A DNA stretch of 64,000 nt from Prevotella sp. UBA2711 (GCA_002354095.1 DEKX01000018.1:75247-139246), one strand, 5' to 3'; positions 1 through 8,606 are shown, counted from the first letter of the stretch. Notes: generated by a model not told the origin, from the sequence alone. Numbers and translations: made by a program.

Positions 1-788
1 AGCTTGTCGAGCTCAACGATAGAGTTACCGATTTCGCCATTGTGAGCCTTAGCGAAGGTGTAGGTCATACCACCGCAGAGAATCAGCTTGTCAACCTTGC
101 CGAGCAGGTTCTCGATGATACCGATCTTAGAAGAAACCTTCGAACCACCCATGATGGCAACGAAAGGACGCTTGATGTTAGAGAGTACGGCGTCAACAGC
201 CTGAACTTCCTTCTCCATCAGCAGACCCAGCATCTTGTTGTCGGCATCGAAATAGTCGGCGATAACAGCTGTAGAAGCATGCTTGCGGTGAGCAGTACCG
301 AAGGCATCCATTACGTAGCAGTCAGCATAGCTTGCCAGAGTCTTGGCGAACTCCTTCTGGCTGGCCTTCATAGCCTTCTTAGCCTCGTCATATTTTGGAT
401 CTTCCTTGTCGATACCAACGGGTTTGCCTTCCTCCTCAGGATAGAAACGTAGGTTCTCCAACAGCAGAGCCTCGCCCATCTTCAGGGCAGCAGCCTGCTC
501 CTGAGCCTTAGCGCAGTCGGGAGCAAAAGCAACGGGAACACCCAGAGCCTTCTCCACAGCCTCGCGGATCTGACCCAGACTCTTCTTCATGTCAACCTTT
601 CCTTTGGGCTTGCCCATGTGCGACATGATGATGACAGCACCACCGTCAGCCAGAATCTTCTTCAGTGTGGGCAGTGCACCGCGGATACGGGTGTCGTCAG
701 TGATTTTACCATTCTCATCCAAGGGTACGTTGAAATCTACACGTACAATTGCCTTCTTACCGGCAAAGTTCATTTCATTGATTGTCAT
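1..788 (-). CDS. pgk: Phosphoglycerate kinase, C-terminus cut by window edge
   Basis: Catalyses transfer of the phosphate of 1,3-bisphosphoglycerate to ADP in cytosolic glycolysis. Reading the minus strand from the ATG at 788-786 gives an uninterrupted frame to position 1, about 262 residues of the roughly 415 usual for the family. Hallmarks seen: RVDFNVPLDENG near residue 16, the SHMGKPKG loop, LLENLRFYPEE, DAFGTAHRKHAS, and GGSKVSSKI near the edge. These belong to the N-terminal, phosphoglycerate-binding lobe and the start of the hinge; the nucleotide lobe lies outside. A TAnnTTTG element lies 41 bases upstream of the start. Divergent from the CobW gene. The identification is secure. Confidence 0.97.
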   Translation of the reverse strand, partial: MTINEMNFAGKKAIVRVDFNVPLDENGKITDDTRIRGALPTLKKILADGGAVIIMSHMGKPKGKVDMKKSLGQIREAVEKALGVPVAFAPDCAKAQEQAAALKMGEALLLENLRFYPEEEGKPVGIDKEDPKYDEAKKAMKASQKEFAKTLASYADCYVMDAFGTAHRKHASTAVIADYFDADNKMLGLLMEKEVQAVDAVLSNIKRPFVAIMGGSKVSSKIGIIENLLGKVDKLILCGGMTYTFAKAHNGEIGNSIVELDK

Positions 789-829
789 AATGCTGTATAA
801 TTAAAAATATTGAATATTCAAATCGAGCA

Positions 830-837
830 CAAAGATA
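830..837 (-). promoter_or_regulatory. Promoter -7 element of pgk
   Basis: On the minus strand this reads TATCTTTG, matching the Bacteroidetes TAnnTTTG element. The start codon is 41 bases downstream. The expected -33 zone is occupied by a run of heptamer repeats and has no clear TTTG. Confidence 0.6.
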
Positions 838-845
838 CGAAAATA

Positions 846-873
846 AGTTCATAGTTCATTGTTCACAGTTCAT
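846..873. repeat. Heptanucleotide tandem repeat, 4 units
   Basis: Four consecutive 7-base units on the plus strand: AGTTCAT, AGTTCAT, TGTTCAC, AGTTCAT. The tract sits 9 bases behind the -7 element of pgk, where the -33 element would be expected. A change in unit number would alter what lies upstream of the core promoter. Confidence 0.85.
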
Positions 874-919
874 AATTTAAAACTTTTTTGCTTACCATTA
901 TAAATAATGTAAGGCAGAG

Positions 920-952
920 TTGTCAAAAAGTCGAAGAAAACTTGTAACTTTG
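920..952 (+). promoter_or_regulatory. Promoter of the CobW-type GTPase
   Basis: TTG at 920-922 and TAACTTTG at 945-952, 22 bases apart, fit the Bacteroidetes -33/-7 pattern. The start codon is at 985, so the leader is short (about 28 bases) and carries AAGGAG just before the ATG. Confidence 0.6.
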
Positions 953-984
953 CACCCCGAAAATTAAAATAAGGAGAAACGAAG

Positions 985-2205
985 ATGAATATTCCAAATG
1001 TTCCCGTCCTGCTGCTTACGGGTTATTTAGGCAGCGGTAAGACTACACTTCTGAACCGCATCTTGCAGAACCAGAAGGGAATCAAGTTCGCGGTCATTGT
1101 GAATGATATCGGCGAAGTGAACATCGACGCCGACCTGATTGAGAAGGGTGGAGTAGTGGGCCAACAGGACGATTCGCTGGTGGCACTGCAGAATGGCTGC
1201 ATCTGCTGTACGCTGAAGATGGATTTGGTGAAGCAGTTGCAGGAGATTCTCGCCATGCACCGCTTCGACTATATAGTGATTGAGGCCAGTGGCATCTGCG
1301 AGCCCGGTCCTATAGCCCAGACCATCGTCAGCATTCCGTCGCTGGGTCCGGAATATATCAAGGACGGCTATCTGCAGTTGGACAGCATCGTGACCGTGGT
1401 GGATGCACTGCGTATGCGCGACGAGTTCCAGGGTGGACACGACCTGCTGCGCCAGAACATTGACGAGGAGGATATTGAGAACCTGGTGATTCAGCAGATT
1501 GAGTTCTGCAACACCATCCTGCTGAACAAGGCCTCCGAGGTGTCGAAGGATGAGTTGGGCGAGGTGCGCCAGATTATCCGTACCATTCAGCCCAAGGCCG
1601 ATATCATCGAGTGCGACTACTGCGACGTTGACCTCGACCGTCTGATTCATACCGAGAAGTTTAACTTCGACGAAGTGGCTACCTCTGCCGCCTGGATTCA
1701 GGAGATAGAAGGTCACCACGACGACGATGATGACGACGATGACGACGATGAGCACGAACATCATCATCATGACCATGACCATGACCACGAGCATGAGCAT
1801 GAACATCACCATCATCATCACGATGAGGGCGAGGCGGAGGAGTACGGCATCGGTACGTTTGTCTATTATGCCCGTCGGCCGCTGAACCTCGGACTGTTCG
1901 ATGAATTCGTGGCTCGCAAGTGGCCTAAGAGCATTATCCGTGCCAAGGGCATCTGCTACTTCAAGGGCGAGGAAGATACGTGCTACGTCTTCGAACAGGC
2001 AGGCCGCCAGGTGTCGCTGCGTGATGTCGGACAGTGGTATGCCACGATGCCGAAGGACGAGTTGGAAAATATGATGGCGATGAATCCGCAGCTTCAGAAG
2101 GATTGGGACCCAGAGTATGGCGACCGCATGCAGAAGTTGGTGTTTATCGGTCAGCATTTGGATAAGGAGCAGATTACCAAGGACCTGGATTTCTGCTTGG
2201 CATAA
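985..2205 (+). CDS. CobW/COG0523 family GTPase, likely metal (zinc) chaperone
   Basis: A cytosolic G3E-family GTPase of 406 residues. The family moves metals such as zinc or cobalt into target proteins. Seen: Walker A GYLGSGKTTLL at about residues 13-23, the metal-binding CxCC motif in NGCICCTLK at about 71-79, the EASGICEPGP switch region, the NKAS base-recognition motif, and a CobW C-terminal domain after about 290. Between these lies an acidic/histidine tract at about 244-280: ten consecutive Asp, then alternating His/Asp/Glu. Such tracts bind or buffer metal in this family. The transporter gene follows after 40 bases. Which metal is used cannot be read from the sequence. Confidence 0.9.
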   Translation: MNIPNVPVLLLTGYLGSGKTTLLNRILQNQKGIKFAVIVNDIGEVNIDADLIEKGGVVGQQDDSLVALQNGCICCTLKMDLVKQLQEILAMHRFDYIVIEASGICEPGPIAQTIVSIPSLGPEYIKDGYLQLDSIVTVVDALRMRDEFQGGHDLLRQNIDEEDIENLVIQQIEFCNTILLNKASEVSKDELGEVRQIIRTIQPKADIIECDYCDVDLDRLIHTEKFNFDEVATSAAWIQEIEGHHDDDDDDDDDDEHEHHHHDHDHDHEHEHEHHHHHHDEGEAEEYGIGTFVYYARRPLNLGLFDEFVARKWPKSIIRAKGICYFKGEEDTCYVFEQAGRQVSLRDVGQWYATMPKDELENMMAMNPQLQKDWDPEYGDRMQKLVFIGQHLDKEQITKDLDFCLA

Positions 2206-2245
2206 CTTGCAGTTTTGATGATTGTAAGAAAGGAATAATAATACG

Positions 2246-4042
2246 ATGGAAACAGATTTGTTCTTAGGTTTTAATATTCATGCATGGATAACCATTATTA
2301 CCGTGCTGGCTATGTTTGCAACCCTATTGCTGACGAAGCTCCGCACGGACTTGGTCTTCCTGGCGGCTATCGGTGTGTTGTACGTTACGGGCGTGCTGGA
2401 TGCGAAGGATGCCTTTTCGGGCTTCAGCTCTACATCGGTGATTGTCATCGGTGTGCTGTTTGTGGTCGTGGCGGGACTGACTCATACGGGCGTGCTGCAG
2501 TGGATTGTGAAAAACCTGCTGGGACAGCCCTCAAGCTATGGTAAAGCCGTCGTGCGACTGATGCTGCCCGTGGCGGCACTCAGTTCGTTCTTGAGCAATA
2601 CCACCGTGGTGGCTATGTTTGTGGGCATCGTGAAGATGTGGTCGAAGAAGTTAGGCATCTCACCGTCAAAACTGCTGATTCCCCTGAGCTATGCGTCGGG
2701 AATGGGCGGTGTTTGTACGCTGATTGGTACGCCGCCGAACCTGATTATCTCCGGACTCTATGCCGACGAGACGGGAAAGACGATGAATGTGCTGGCTACC
2801 ACGATTCCCGGACTGTTCTGCCTGTTTGTCGGCGTGCTGTCCATCATCGCCATGCGTAAACTGCTGCCTAACCGCAAGACGCCAGAGTCGGCTTTCGAAG
2901 ATACGTCGGAATATACGGTCGAACTCCTGGTGCCTTCCGACAATCCCTGCGTGGGCAAGACGTTGGGCGAAGCAGGACTGTTTCACGTCAATGGCGGTTC
3001 GCTGCTTGAGATATTCCACTTCGACGAAGTGCCTACCCCCGTTACCGAAGGCGAGTTCATTCTGGGTGGCGACCGCTTGGTGTATGCGGGTCAGATAGCC
3101 GATATCCTGGAATTGAAGAACAGTCACGGACTGGTCAGTGCCGACCACCATGTGTTCAGTCTTGACGAGGTGGACTCCCACCGCCAGTTGCGCACGGCAT
3201 ACGTCACTTTCGGCAGCAGTCTGATAGGAAGCACGATTGCCAAGCGTTCGTTCGAGAAGAAGAACAATATGACGCTGGTGGCTGTGGCGCGTCGCGGCGA
3301 CCGCATCGACCAGTCGCCCCGCGATGTGGTGCTGCAGGCTGGTGATACGTTGCTCTTCGAGTGTCCTCCCCGCATGAATGTCGATACCGATCAGCTGTCG
3401 TCGCAGTTGCACTTCTTTGACAGCGACCAGGTGGTGAACCTCGACGGAAAGACGCTCGTTTCGACCGTCATCATGATAGCGATGGTGGTACTTTCTGCGC
3501 TGAACGTTATGCCGCTGTTGCAGTGTGCGTTCATTGCCGCCGCAGCCATGCTGGTGATGGGCTGCTGTACGCCCGACCAAGCCATGAAGTCGGTGAACTG
3601 GGACATTCTGATGGTGTTCGCATGCAGTGTGGTGCTGGGAGTGGCTATTCAGCAGACGGGTATTGCCGAGCGTATGGCTACGGGCATCCTCGACGTCTGC
3701 GGCACTAATCCGCTGGTGGTGATGACAGCCATCTGCTTCGTGGGAACTTTTCTTACCGAGTTTATTTCTAACACGGCGGCGGGAGCTATCTTCTTCCCCA
3801 TTATGTATGAGGCTGCCGAGAAGTTGGGCTATGACCCGTATCCGTTCCTGATAGCGCTGATGATCAGTGTCAGCAGCAGTTTTGCTACGCCTATCGGTTC
3901 GCCTACCCACATGTTGGTATATGGTCCTGGCGGTTACCGCTTCAGCGACTTTATGCGCATCGGACTGTTGATGAACCTCATCATCCTTGCTGCCAACATT
4001 TTGATTGTTAATATAGTCTATCCACTCACTCCGCTGCCATAA
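2246..4042 (+). CDS. SLC13/DASS-type anion permease with two RCK_C domains
   Basis: An inner-membrane transporter of 598 residues. The N-terminal half (about 10-205) and C-terminal half (about 400-595) are hydrophobic bundles. Each carries a serine/asparagine-proline hairpin typical of the divalent anion:sodium symporter family (SNTTVVAMF with IGTPPNL in the first half, SNTAAGAIFFP with SPTHMLVYGPG in the second). The soluble middle (about 220-390) contains two TrkA-C/RCK_C-like repeats, each ending in a GD(R/T)L(V/L) motif. Such inserts are thought to sense ligands. Substrate (sulfate, dicarboxylate or other) is not determinable. It probably shares a transcript with the GTPase 40 bases upstream and ends inside a strong terminator hairpin. 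Confidence 0.85.
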   Translation: METDLFLGFNIHAWITIITVLAMFATLLLTKLRTDLVFLAAIGVLYVTGVLDAKDAFSGFSSTSVIVIGVLFVVVAGLTHTGVLQWIVKNLLGQPSSYGKAVVRLMLPVAALSSFLSNTTVVAMFVGIVKMWSKKLGISPSKLLIPLSYASGMGGVCTLIGTPPNLIISGLYADETGKTMNVLATTIPGLFCLFVGVLSIIAMRKLLPNRKTPESAFEDTSEYTVELLVPSDNPCVGKTLGEAGLFHVNGGSLLEIFHFDEVPTPVTEGEFILGGDRLVYAGQIADILELKNSHGLVSADHHVFSLDEVDSHRQLRTAYVTFGSSLIGSTIAKRSFEKKNNMTLVAVARRGDRIDQSPRDVVLQAGDTLLFECPPRMNVDTDQLSSQLHFFDSDQVVNLDGKTLVSTVIMIAMVVLSALNVMPLLQCAFIAAAAMLVMGCCTPDQAMKSVNWDILMVFACSVVLGVAIQQTGIAERMATGILDVCGTNPLVVMTAICFVGTFLTEFISNTAAGAIFFPIMYEAAEKLGYDPYPFLIALMISVSSSFATPIGSPTHMLVYGPGGYRFSDFMRIGLLMNLIILAANILIVNIVYPLTPLP

Positions 4043-4076
4043 TGGTGCAGCGGGCGAGTGGATAGACTTGCTTTTT
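4015..4076. terminator. Strong hairpin terminator overlapping the permease stop codon
   Basis: A perfect 13-bp outer stem pairs 4015-4027 with 4056-4068, and a 7-bp inner stem pairs CCGCTGC (4031-4037) with GCAGCGG (4047-4053) around a 9-base loop. TGCTTTTTCG follows on the plus strand. The last codons and the stop of the permease lie inside the stem. It separates the plus-strand pair from the convergent TonB receptor gene. Confidence 0.8.
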
Positions 4077-4078
4077 CG

Positions 4079-6106
4079 TTAGATTCCAAACTTTACGCCT
4101 GCCGACAGCCAGAAGCCTGGCTGGGCTACGTTGCCGTAATCGACGTAGCGATGCGACAGCAGGTTGTTCGCCTCCACGTATATATATAATAAGGTGGAGG
4201 CCTGCCAACCGGCGCGCGCGTCGATGATAGAGTAGGGGTGATAATTCTTCACTTCACCGTCCACCGTTGTATAGCTGCCCATGCGGTCCTGGTAGCGATA
4301 CTTCACGGTGAGCGCCAGTTGCTGTGTCAGTTTCAGATCGACCGATGCCGTCAGCTTATGGCGCAGATACTCCAGCGAGTATTGCGACTGCAAGTGCTCT
4401 TCCAAGTCCTTGTCCTGATGCAGATAACAGTAGGATAAGTTGAAAGTTGAGAAATGAGTGTTGAGAGTTGCTGACGCTTCCACTCCGGTGGTGTTCACTT
4501 TCGTGTGGTTGACACTCTGCCACACGGGTTCCGCCTCGCGCGTGTCCATCACCCAGTCTATCATGTTGCGGGCGTGGTGGCGGAATACGCTGGCTTTGGC
4601 GGTAAAATGTGCCGAGCTGTATTTCACACCGCCCTCGACGGCATGCAGTTCCTCGGGCTTCAGGTATTTGTCGGCCTTATGACCGCCCACGCTGTAGTAG
4701 AGTTCGGTGAACGACGGCATGCGCAGCGAGGAATTATACGAGGCGTAGATTTTCCAGTTCGTACCGATGCGATAGCTGGCGTCGATGCCCGGATAGAGCT
4801 TGAAGGGCATCTGGTTCCACGTGTTCTTGACGGCAATGAAGCCTGCCGAGAGGGTGAAGCGTTTCAGCAGGATGTTGTGCTCCAAGTGGAAAGAGAGATT
4901 CGAACGGTTGAGCCCCACCTTGTAGTGGCTGAACGCTTCGGAGAGAGGTTCGCCCAGGTTGGTGCTCACGATGTCCTCGTTGCGGAACTCAGCACCGAAG
5001 GCGGTGCGGCCCAGCAGCCAGTCGAAGTAGCTATTCAGACTGAGACCGAAGACATCGGTGCGGTGGTAGTTGAAGGGCACCTTTGTTTCTGACCCGCGGA
5101 TGAGTTCGAAGCGGTCGTGCGAGCGATTCCAGTTGATGCTGGGGCGCAGGTGTAGCGGTCCTACGGTAAAATCGCCTTGCAGGGCGGTGAAAATCTTCAC
5201 GGTCTTCTCAAACTGTTCGTCGAACTTCGCACTGTAGAATGTGTTCGAACCGAAACCCTTTGTGGACAGTCCTGCATGCCATTTCAGGCGAAGGTTCTCA
5301 TGACCATATTCGCCTTGATAGAACACTTTGCCCCCGCTGTAGTCGCTGTTCAGTGCGCCACTCTTCGCACGGCTGTAGCCGTCGCTGCGGGTGTAGTTGG
5401 CACTCAGGCTGTGACCGCCCATCGCCAGGCGCCCTGCTGCCGACAGATAGCCGAAGGAACCACCTTCGAGCCGGACATCAGCCTTGTTGCTGCTGGCGGT
5501 GCGCGTCACGATGTTAATCGCCCCTACCAATGAACTGGTGCCATAGACACGACCGGCAGGACCCTCGAGAATTTCGATGCGCTCGATGTCCATGATGTCG
5601 CAAGGCAGGTCGAAGGCATTGTGGCCCGTCTGCGGATCGCAAATGTTGATGCCGTTCAGTAGGATGGTGATTTGCTCGCTCGTGGAGCCTCGGATGCCGA
5701 TGTCGGTCTGCGCGCCAATGGGCCCTCGCTGACGGACATCTACGCCGACGGCGTATTTCAGCAAATCGTTAATACTTTGTACTGGCGCCGCCTGTATTTC
5801 GTCGCGGCTCAGTACAGTGACCATTCTCGCTGCTTGCCCCAGAGCAAGCGGTGCGCGCGAGCCGGTGACCTCTACGTCGTCGAGGGTCGCTTCCTTGTCG
5901 GGTTGGGAAACGTTGTCGGCAACGGAATTGCCGACCACACGGGTTTTGCCATCATCGTCAGTGGCGGCTGCTGCTGATTGCAGCGTCGCTACGCTCAGTA
6001 CGCTGATGGTTACCACGCGTCCCAAACAGGCAAAGAGTGCCCATCGTTTCCGCGTGAACTGGCGGAAGCGGAGTGCTCTGCGCTGATTGAAATTTGGTTT
6101 GTACAT
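4079..6106 (-). CDS. TonB-dependent outer-membrane receptor, BtuB-like
   Basis: A 675-residue outer-membrane receptor importing a scarce ligand with TonB energy. The start is the ATG at 6106-6104. A longer reading from a TTG at 6136 would begin inside the promoter element and is rejected. An Arg-rich stretch precedes a hydrophobic signal segment ending near AAAA (about 48). The plug follows (about 75-200): DDVEVTGSRAP, GVDVRQRGPIGAQTDIGIRG, LNGINICDPQTGHN, IERIEILEGPAGRVYG, GAINIVTR. The rest is a 22-strand type barrel. The plug resembles BtuB and catecholate receptors, but a cobalamin substrate is inference; no B12 riboswitch fits the roughly 22-base leader. Its C-terminal third contains a heptamer repeat tract. 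Confidence 0.88.
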   Translation of the reverse strand: MYKPNFNQRRALRFRQFTRKRWALFACLGRVVTISVLSVATLQSAAAATDDDGKTRVVGNSVADNVSQPDKEATLDDVEVTGSRAPLALGQAARMVTVLSRDEIQAAPVQSINDLLKYAVGVDVRQRGPIGAQTDIGIRGSTSEQITILLNGINICDPQTGHNAFDLPCDIMDIERIEILEGPAGRVYGTSSLVGAINIVTRTASSNKADVRLEGGSFGYLSAAGRLAMGGHSLSANYTRSDGYSRAKSGALNSDYSGGKVFYQGEYGHENLRLKWHAGLSTKGFGSNTFYSAKFDEQFEKTVKIFTALQGDFTVGPLHLRPSINWNRSHDRFELIRGSETKVPFNYHRTDVFGLSLNSYFDWLLGRTAFGAEFRNEDIVSTNLGEPLSEAFSHYKVGLNRSNLSFHLEHNILLKRFTLSAGFIAVKNTWNQMPFKLYPGIDASYRIGTNWKIYASYNSSLRMPSFTELYYSVGGHKADKYLKPEELHAVEGGVKYSSAHFTAKASVFRHHARNMIDWVMDTREAEPVWQSVNHTKVNTTGVEASATLNTHFSTFNLSYCYLHQDKDLEEHLQSQYSLEYLRHKLTASVDLKLTQQLALTVKYRYQDRMGSYTTVDGEVKNYHPYSIIDARAGWQASTLLYIYVEANNLLSHRYVDYGNVAQPGFWLSAGVKFGI
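4437..4471. repeat. Degenerate heptanucleotide repeat inside the receptor gene
   Basis: Five 7-base units on the plus strand: AAGTTGA, AAGTTGA, GAAATGA, GTGTTGA, GAGTTGC. The tract lies within the coding sequence and encodes part of a barrel strand (ATLNTHFSTFNLSY). It resembles the other 7- and 8-base repeats in the window, but here one-unit slippage would shift the frame. Confidence 0.7.
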
Positions 6107-6133
6107 ATAAAGGTTTATTAAAAAAAAACGGTG

Positions 6134-6141
6134 CAAAGGTA
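6134..6141 (-). promoter_or_regulatory. Promoter -7 element of the TonB receptor
   Basis: TACCTTTG on the minus strand, 27 bases before the chosen start at 6106. It decides the start, because the upstream in-frame TTG overlaps this element. Confidence 0.65.
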
Positions 6142-6191
6142 ATGCTTATGCGTCACTTTCTAACGGCTGTTAACGCTATTTAAGTAACATA

Positions 6192-6259
6192 AAGACAGAA
6201 TAACATATTAACAAATTAATAGGACAACTAAGAAATTTGTTGATATGTTATTCTGTCTT
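6192..6259. repeat. 26-bp inverted repeat between radA and the TonB receptor
   Basis: Arms at 6192-6217 and 6234-6259 are complementary at 25 of 26 positions around a 16-base spacer. The stem is very AT-rich (mostly TAACATATTAAC-like). It lies just after the radA stop (6277) and before the receptor promoter. As a radA terminator it lacks a clear U-tract on the minus strand; it could equally be a protein-binding palindrome or the remnant of a small mobile element. Confidence 0.7.
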
Positions 6260-6276
6260 AAAAAAATTATTGTGTC

Positions 6277-7686
6277 TCACCCAAACAGCGCTCTAAGCGC
6301 TTCTTCCACTTTCCGTACGGGAACGAGTTCTATTTGGAACTTCTTGCGGTTAAGGCCGGAGAGATTGTATTTGGGGATGATGATATGCGAGAAACCTAAT
6401 TTCTCCGCCTCGCTGATGCGCTGCTCGATGCGGGCCACGGGGCGAACCTCGCCACTCAAGCCGACTTCGCCAGCCATACACCAGCCACTCTCAATCGGCG
6501 TATCGACATTGCTCGACAGTACGGCGGCTATCACCGAGAGGTCCATCGCCATATCCGTCACGCGCAGTCCGCCGGCAATGTTCAGGAAGACATCCTTCTG
6601 CATCAACTTGAATCCTACGCGCTTCTCCAGTACCGCCAGCAGCATGTTCAGACGGCGCTGGTCGAAACCGGTAGCGGAGCGCTGCGGAGTGCCGTAAGCC
6701 GCCGTAGATACCAGTGCCTGCGTCTCGACCAGGAACGGCCGCACCCCCTCTATTGCCGACGAGATGGCTACGCCCGAGAGCCCGTCGTGGTCTTCGGTGA
6801 GCAGCAGTTCCGAGGGGTTCGACACCTGCCGCAGTCCCGTCTGCTGCATTTCGTAGATGCCCAGTTCCGACGTGGAGCCGAAGCGGTTCTTGATGCTTCG
6901 CAGGATGCGGTACATATAATGCTGGTCGCCCTCGAACTGGATGACGGTATCCACGATGTGCTCCAGAATCTTCGGTCCTGCCAGCGTGCCCTCCTTCGTG
7001 ATGTGGCCTATCAGTATGACGGGCACACCGCTCGACTTGGCGAAGCGCAGCAGTGCCGCGGCACATTCGCGAACCTGGGCAATCGAGCCGGCACTCGACT
7101 CGACATCCTCGGTGGCGATGGTCTGAATGGAGTCGATGACCACCATGTCGGGTTGCGTCTCACGGATATGGTCGAAGATGGATTCGAGGGAATTTTCGCA
7201 GAGGATGAGGAAATTATCGGCGACGGAATCGCCGATCGCGGTGTTGGTCGCGAGGCGCTCGGCACGCATTTTCAGCTGGTGGGCGCTTTCCTCACCGCTG
7301 ACGTAGAGCACGCGCTTCTCCGGCAGTCGGAGCATCGTCTGCAGCGAGAGCGTGGATTTACCGATGCCCGGTTCGCCGCCCAGCAGCACGATGCTGCCCG
7401 GCACCAGTCCGCCGCCCAGCACGCGGTTCAGTTCCTCGTCGTGCATGTCGATGCGCGGGTCGTCGTGCGCTGAAATATCACGCAGTCGCAGCACCCGTGC
7501 CGCATCGCGACTGCGGTCGGAAATTCCGCTGCTGCCGAAACTGCCCCTTCCTTTCGTGAGAGGTTGTGGTGAGGTTTTTATCTCCTTGAACGTATTCCAC
7601 TTCCCGCAAGCCGGACATTTGCCAATCCATTTCGCTGATTCCTGTCCGCAGTTCTCGCAGACATACATTACCTTTTCCTTTGCCAT
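6277..7686 (-). CDS. radA: DNA repair/recombination protein RadA (Sms)
   Basis: A cytosolic ATP-dependent branch-migration factor of 469 residues, usual length for the family. Seen in order: zinc finger C10xxC13...C24xxC27, a RecA-like ATPase core with Walker A GGEPGIGKSTLS near 103, the RadA-specific KNRFGST motif near 263, and a Lon-like C-terminal domain (from about 300) with GGLRVTDMAMDL and GEVGLSGEVRPV. The start ATG shares its A with the TAA stop of the preceding gene (TAATG), pointing to translational coupling with the retropepsin-like gene. Confidence 0.97.
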   Translation of the reverse strand: MAKEKVMYVCENCGQESAKWIGKCPACGKWNTFKEIKTSPQPLTKGRGSFGSSGISDRSRDAARVLRLRDISAHDDPRIDMHDEELNRVLGGGLVPGSIVLLGGEPGIGKSTLSLQTMLRLPEKRVLYVSGEESAHQLKMRAERLATNTAIGDSVADNFLILCENSLESIFDHIRETQPDMVVIDSIQTIATEDVESSAGSIAQVRECAAALLRFAKSSGVPVILIGHITKEGTLAGPKILEHIVDTVIQFEGDQHYMYRILRSIKNRFGSTSELGIYEMQQTGLRQVSNPSELLLTEDHDGLSGVAISSAIEGVRPFLVETQALVSTAAYGTPQRSATGFDQRRLNMLLAVLEKRVGFKLMQKDVFLNIAGGLRVTDMAMDLSVIAAVLSSNVDTPIESGWCMAGEVGLSGEVRPVARIEQRISEAEKLGFSHIIIPKYNLSGLNRKKFQIELVPVRKVEEALRALFG

Positions 7687-8573
7687 TATCTGATGTACAA
7701 ATAATTATTGTCATAATCCAATACCAACTCTACTTCTCTTAAGAATTTGTATCCTATGGAACCTACATACTCCTTCCCAGCCTTCGTTGGAAAAATCGGC
7801 AGAACATTCTTTTCCATATTTACTTTCTTGCCCAGCAGTTCGGCAGAATCCATTTTGATGTATTGGATGACCTTTCCATTTTTCGACCTTTCTAAAAGTT
7901 CAAAGCCTTGCCTGTCGAGGGATTCTATCACTCCTTCACTCTTACCGAATAGCGCGAAGAAGTTGGCATTGCCCGTGTCAATGATGAATCTTCCTATCAT
8001 CTGTCCCGATCTGTAGTTGCTATCCATGATGCGCAGCGGAGCGTCAGTTCCTACGAGCCCTTTCTTGTCAATTGTCATGATGCCGCGCTTGAATTTCTTC
8101 TCGGGTAATTCGCGCTTACCATATTCTATATATCCGTCAGCAATATTTAATGTCAGCATCTGACTGCCATCCTTTGCCATATAGCAGCTGCCCATCACCA
8201 TATTGTAGTCTCCGTCTTTAAACCATTTCCTTACCTTTTTCAAATCGGCGACATATACCGGTCTGGTATTCCGCAGACCATCGACGTACAGCGTATCCTT
8301 CATTTTCTGGTAGCACCATAGTGTTTTACCAATGGCAGGCAGCCGTAATGCGTGATGGCATGGCGTCAGGTTTAATGCCAATCCTGACGAAACGACAAAA
8401 CTGCTGTCAAGCACAGTGGTGGAACAGCCCGTAGCTAACAGCGTGCGTACTTTCACTTTCTCGTTCACACTTACTTCTGCAATCATGTGCTTGTTTACTT
8501 CCTTAAATCGGATGCGTTGGGCACTGATGATTTGAACAGAGCATAAAAATAATAGCAATAATGCTTTCTTCAT
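7686..8573 (-). CDS. Secreted retropepsin-like aspartic protease homologue with degenerate first site
   Basis: A 295-residue exported protein: signal peptide MKKALLLLFLCSVQIISAQ (cut after about 19). Two retropepsin-like halves are visible. The second has an intact aspartyl motif, FIIDTGNANFF (D199-T200-G201), and the end IGYKFLREVELVLDYDN typical of this Bacteroidetes family. The first half carries LLATGCSTTVLD, where the catalytic Asp is Ala (A47-T48-G49). Aspartic proteases need a pair of Asp, so a single chain may be inactive unless the second motifs pair in a dimer. The gene overlaps radA by one base. True substrate unknown. Confidence 0.65.
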   Translation of the reverse strand: MKKALLLLFLCSVQIISAQRIRFKEVNKHMIAEVSVNEKVKVRTLLATGCSTTVLDSSFVVSSGLALNLTPCHHALRLPAIGKTLWCYQKMKDTLYVDGLRNTRPVYVADLKKVRKWFKDGDYNMVMGSCYMAKDGSQMLTLNIADGYIEYGKRELPEKKFKRGIMTIDKKGLVGTDAPLRIMDSNYRSGQMIGRFIIDTGNANFFALFGKSEGVIESLDRQGFELLERSKNGKVIQYIKMDSAELLGKKVNMEKNVLPIFPTKAGKEYVGSIGYKFLREVELVLDYDNNYLYIR

Positions 8574-8606
8574 ACTGTTTGGTTAGTTATTCATTCATTC
8601 TTGTTG

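Noticed and set aside
1027..2157. A long open frame (376 codons) antisense to the CobW gene
   Set aside because: It mirrors the CobW gene codon-for-codon and is kept open by its Asp/His repeats and codon bias. The translated product is repetitive Val/Met without domain features.
2666..3910. A 414-codon frame antisense to the SLC13 permease
   Set aside because: His/Gln/Arg-rich translation without domains and with no promoter element; the permease on the other strand has clear family motifs.
6107..6276. Cobalamin riboswitch before the BtuB-like receptor
   Set aside because: The promoter element leaves a leader of only about 22 bases, too short for the structure, and no B12-box-like sequence is seen.
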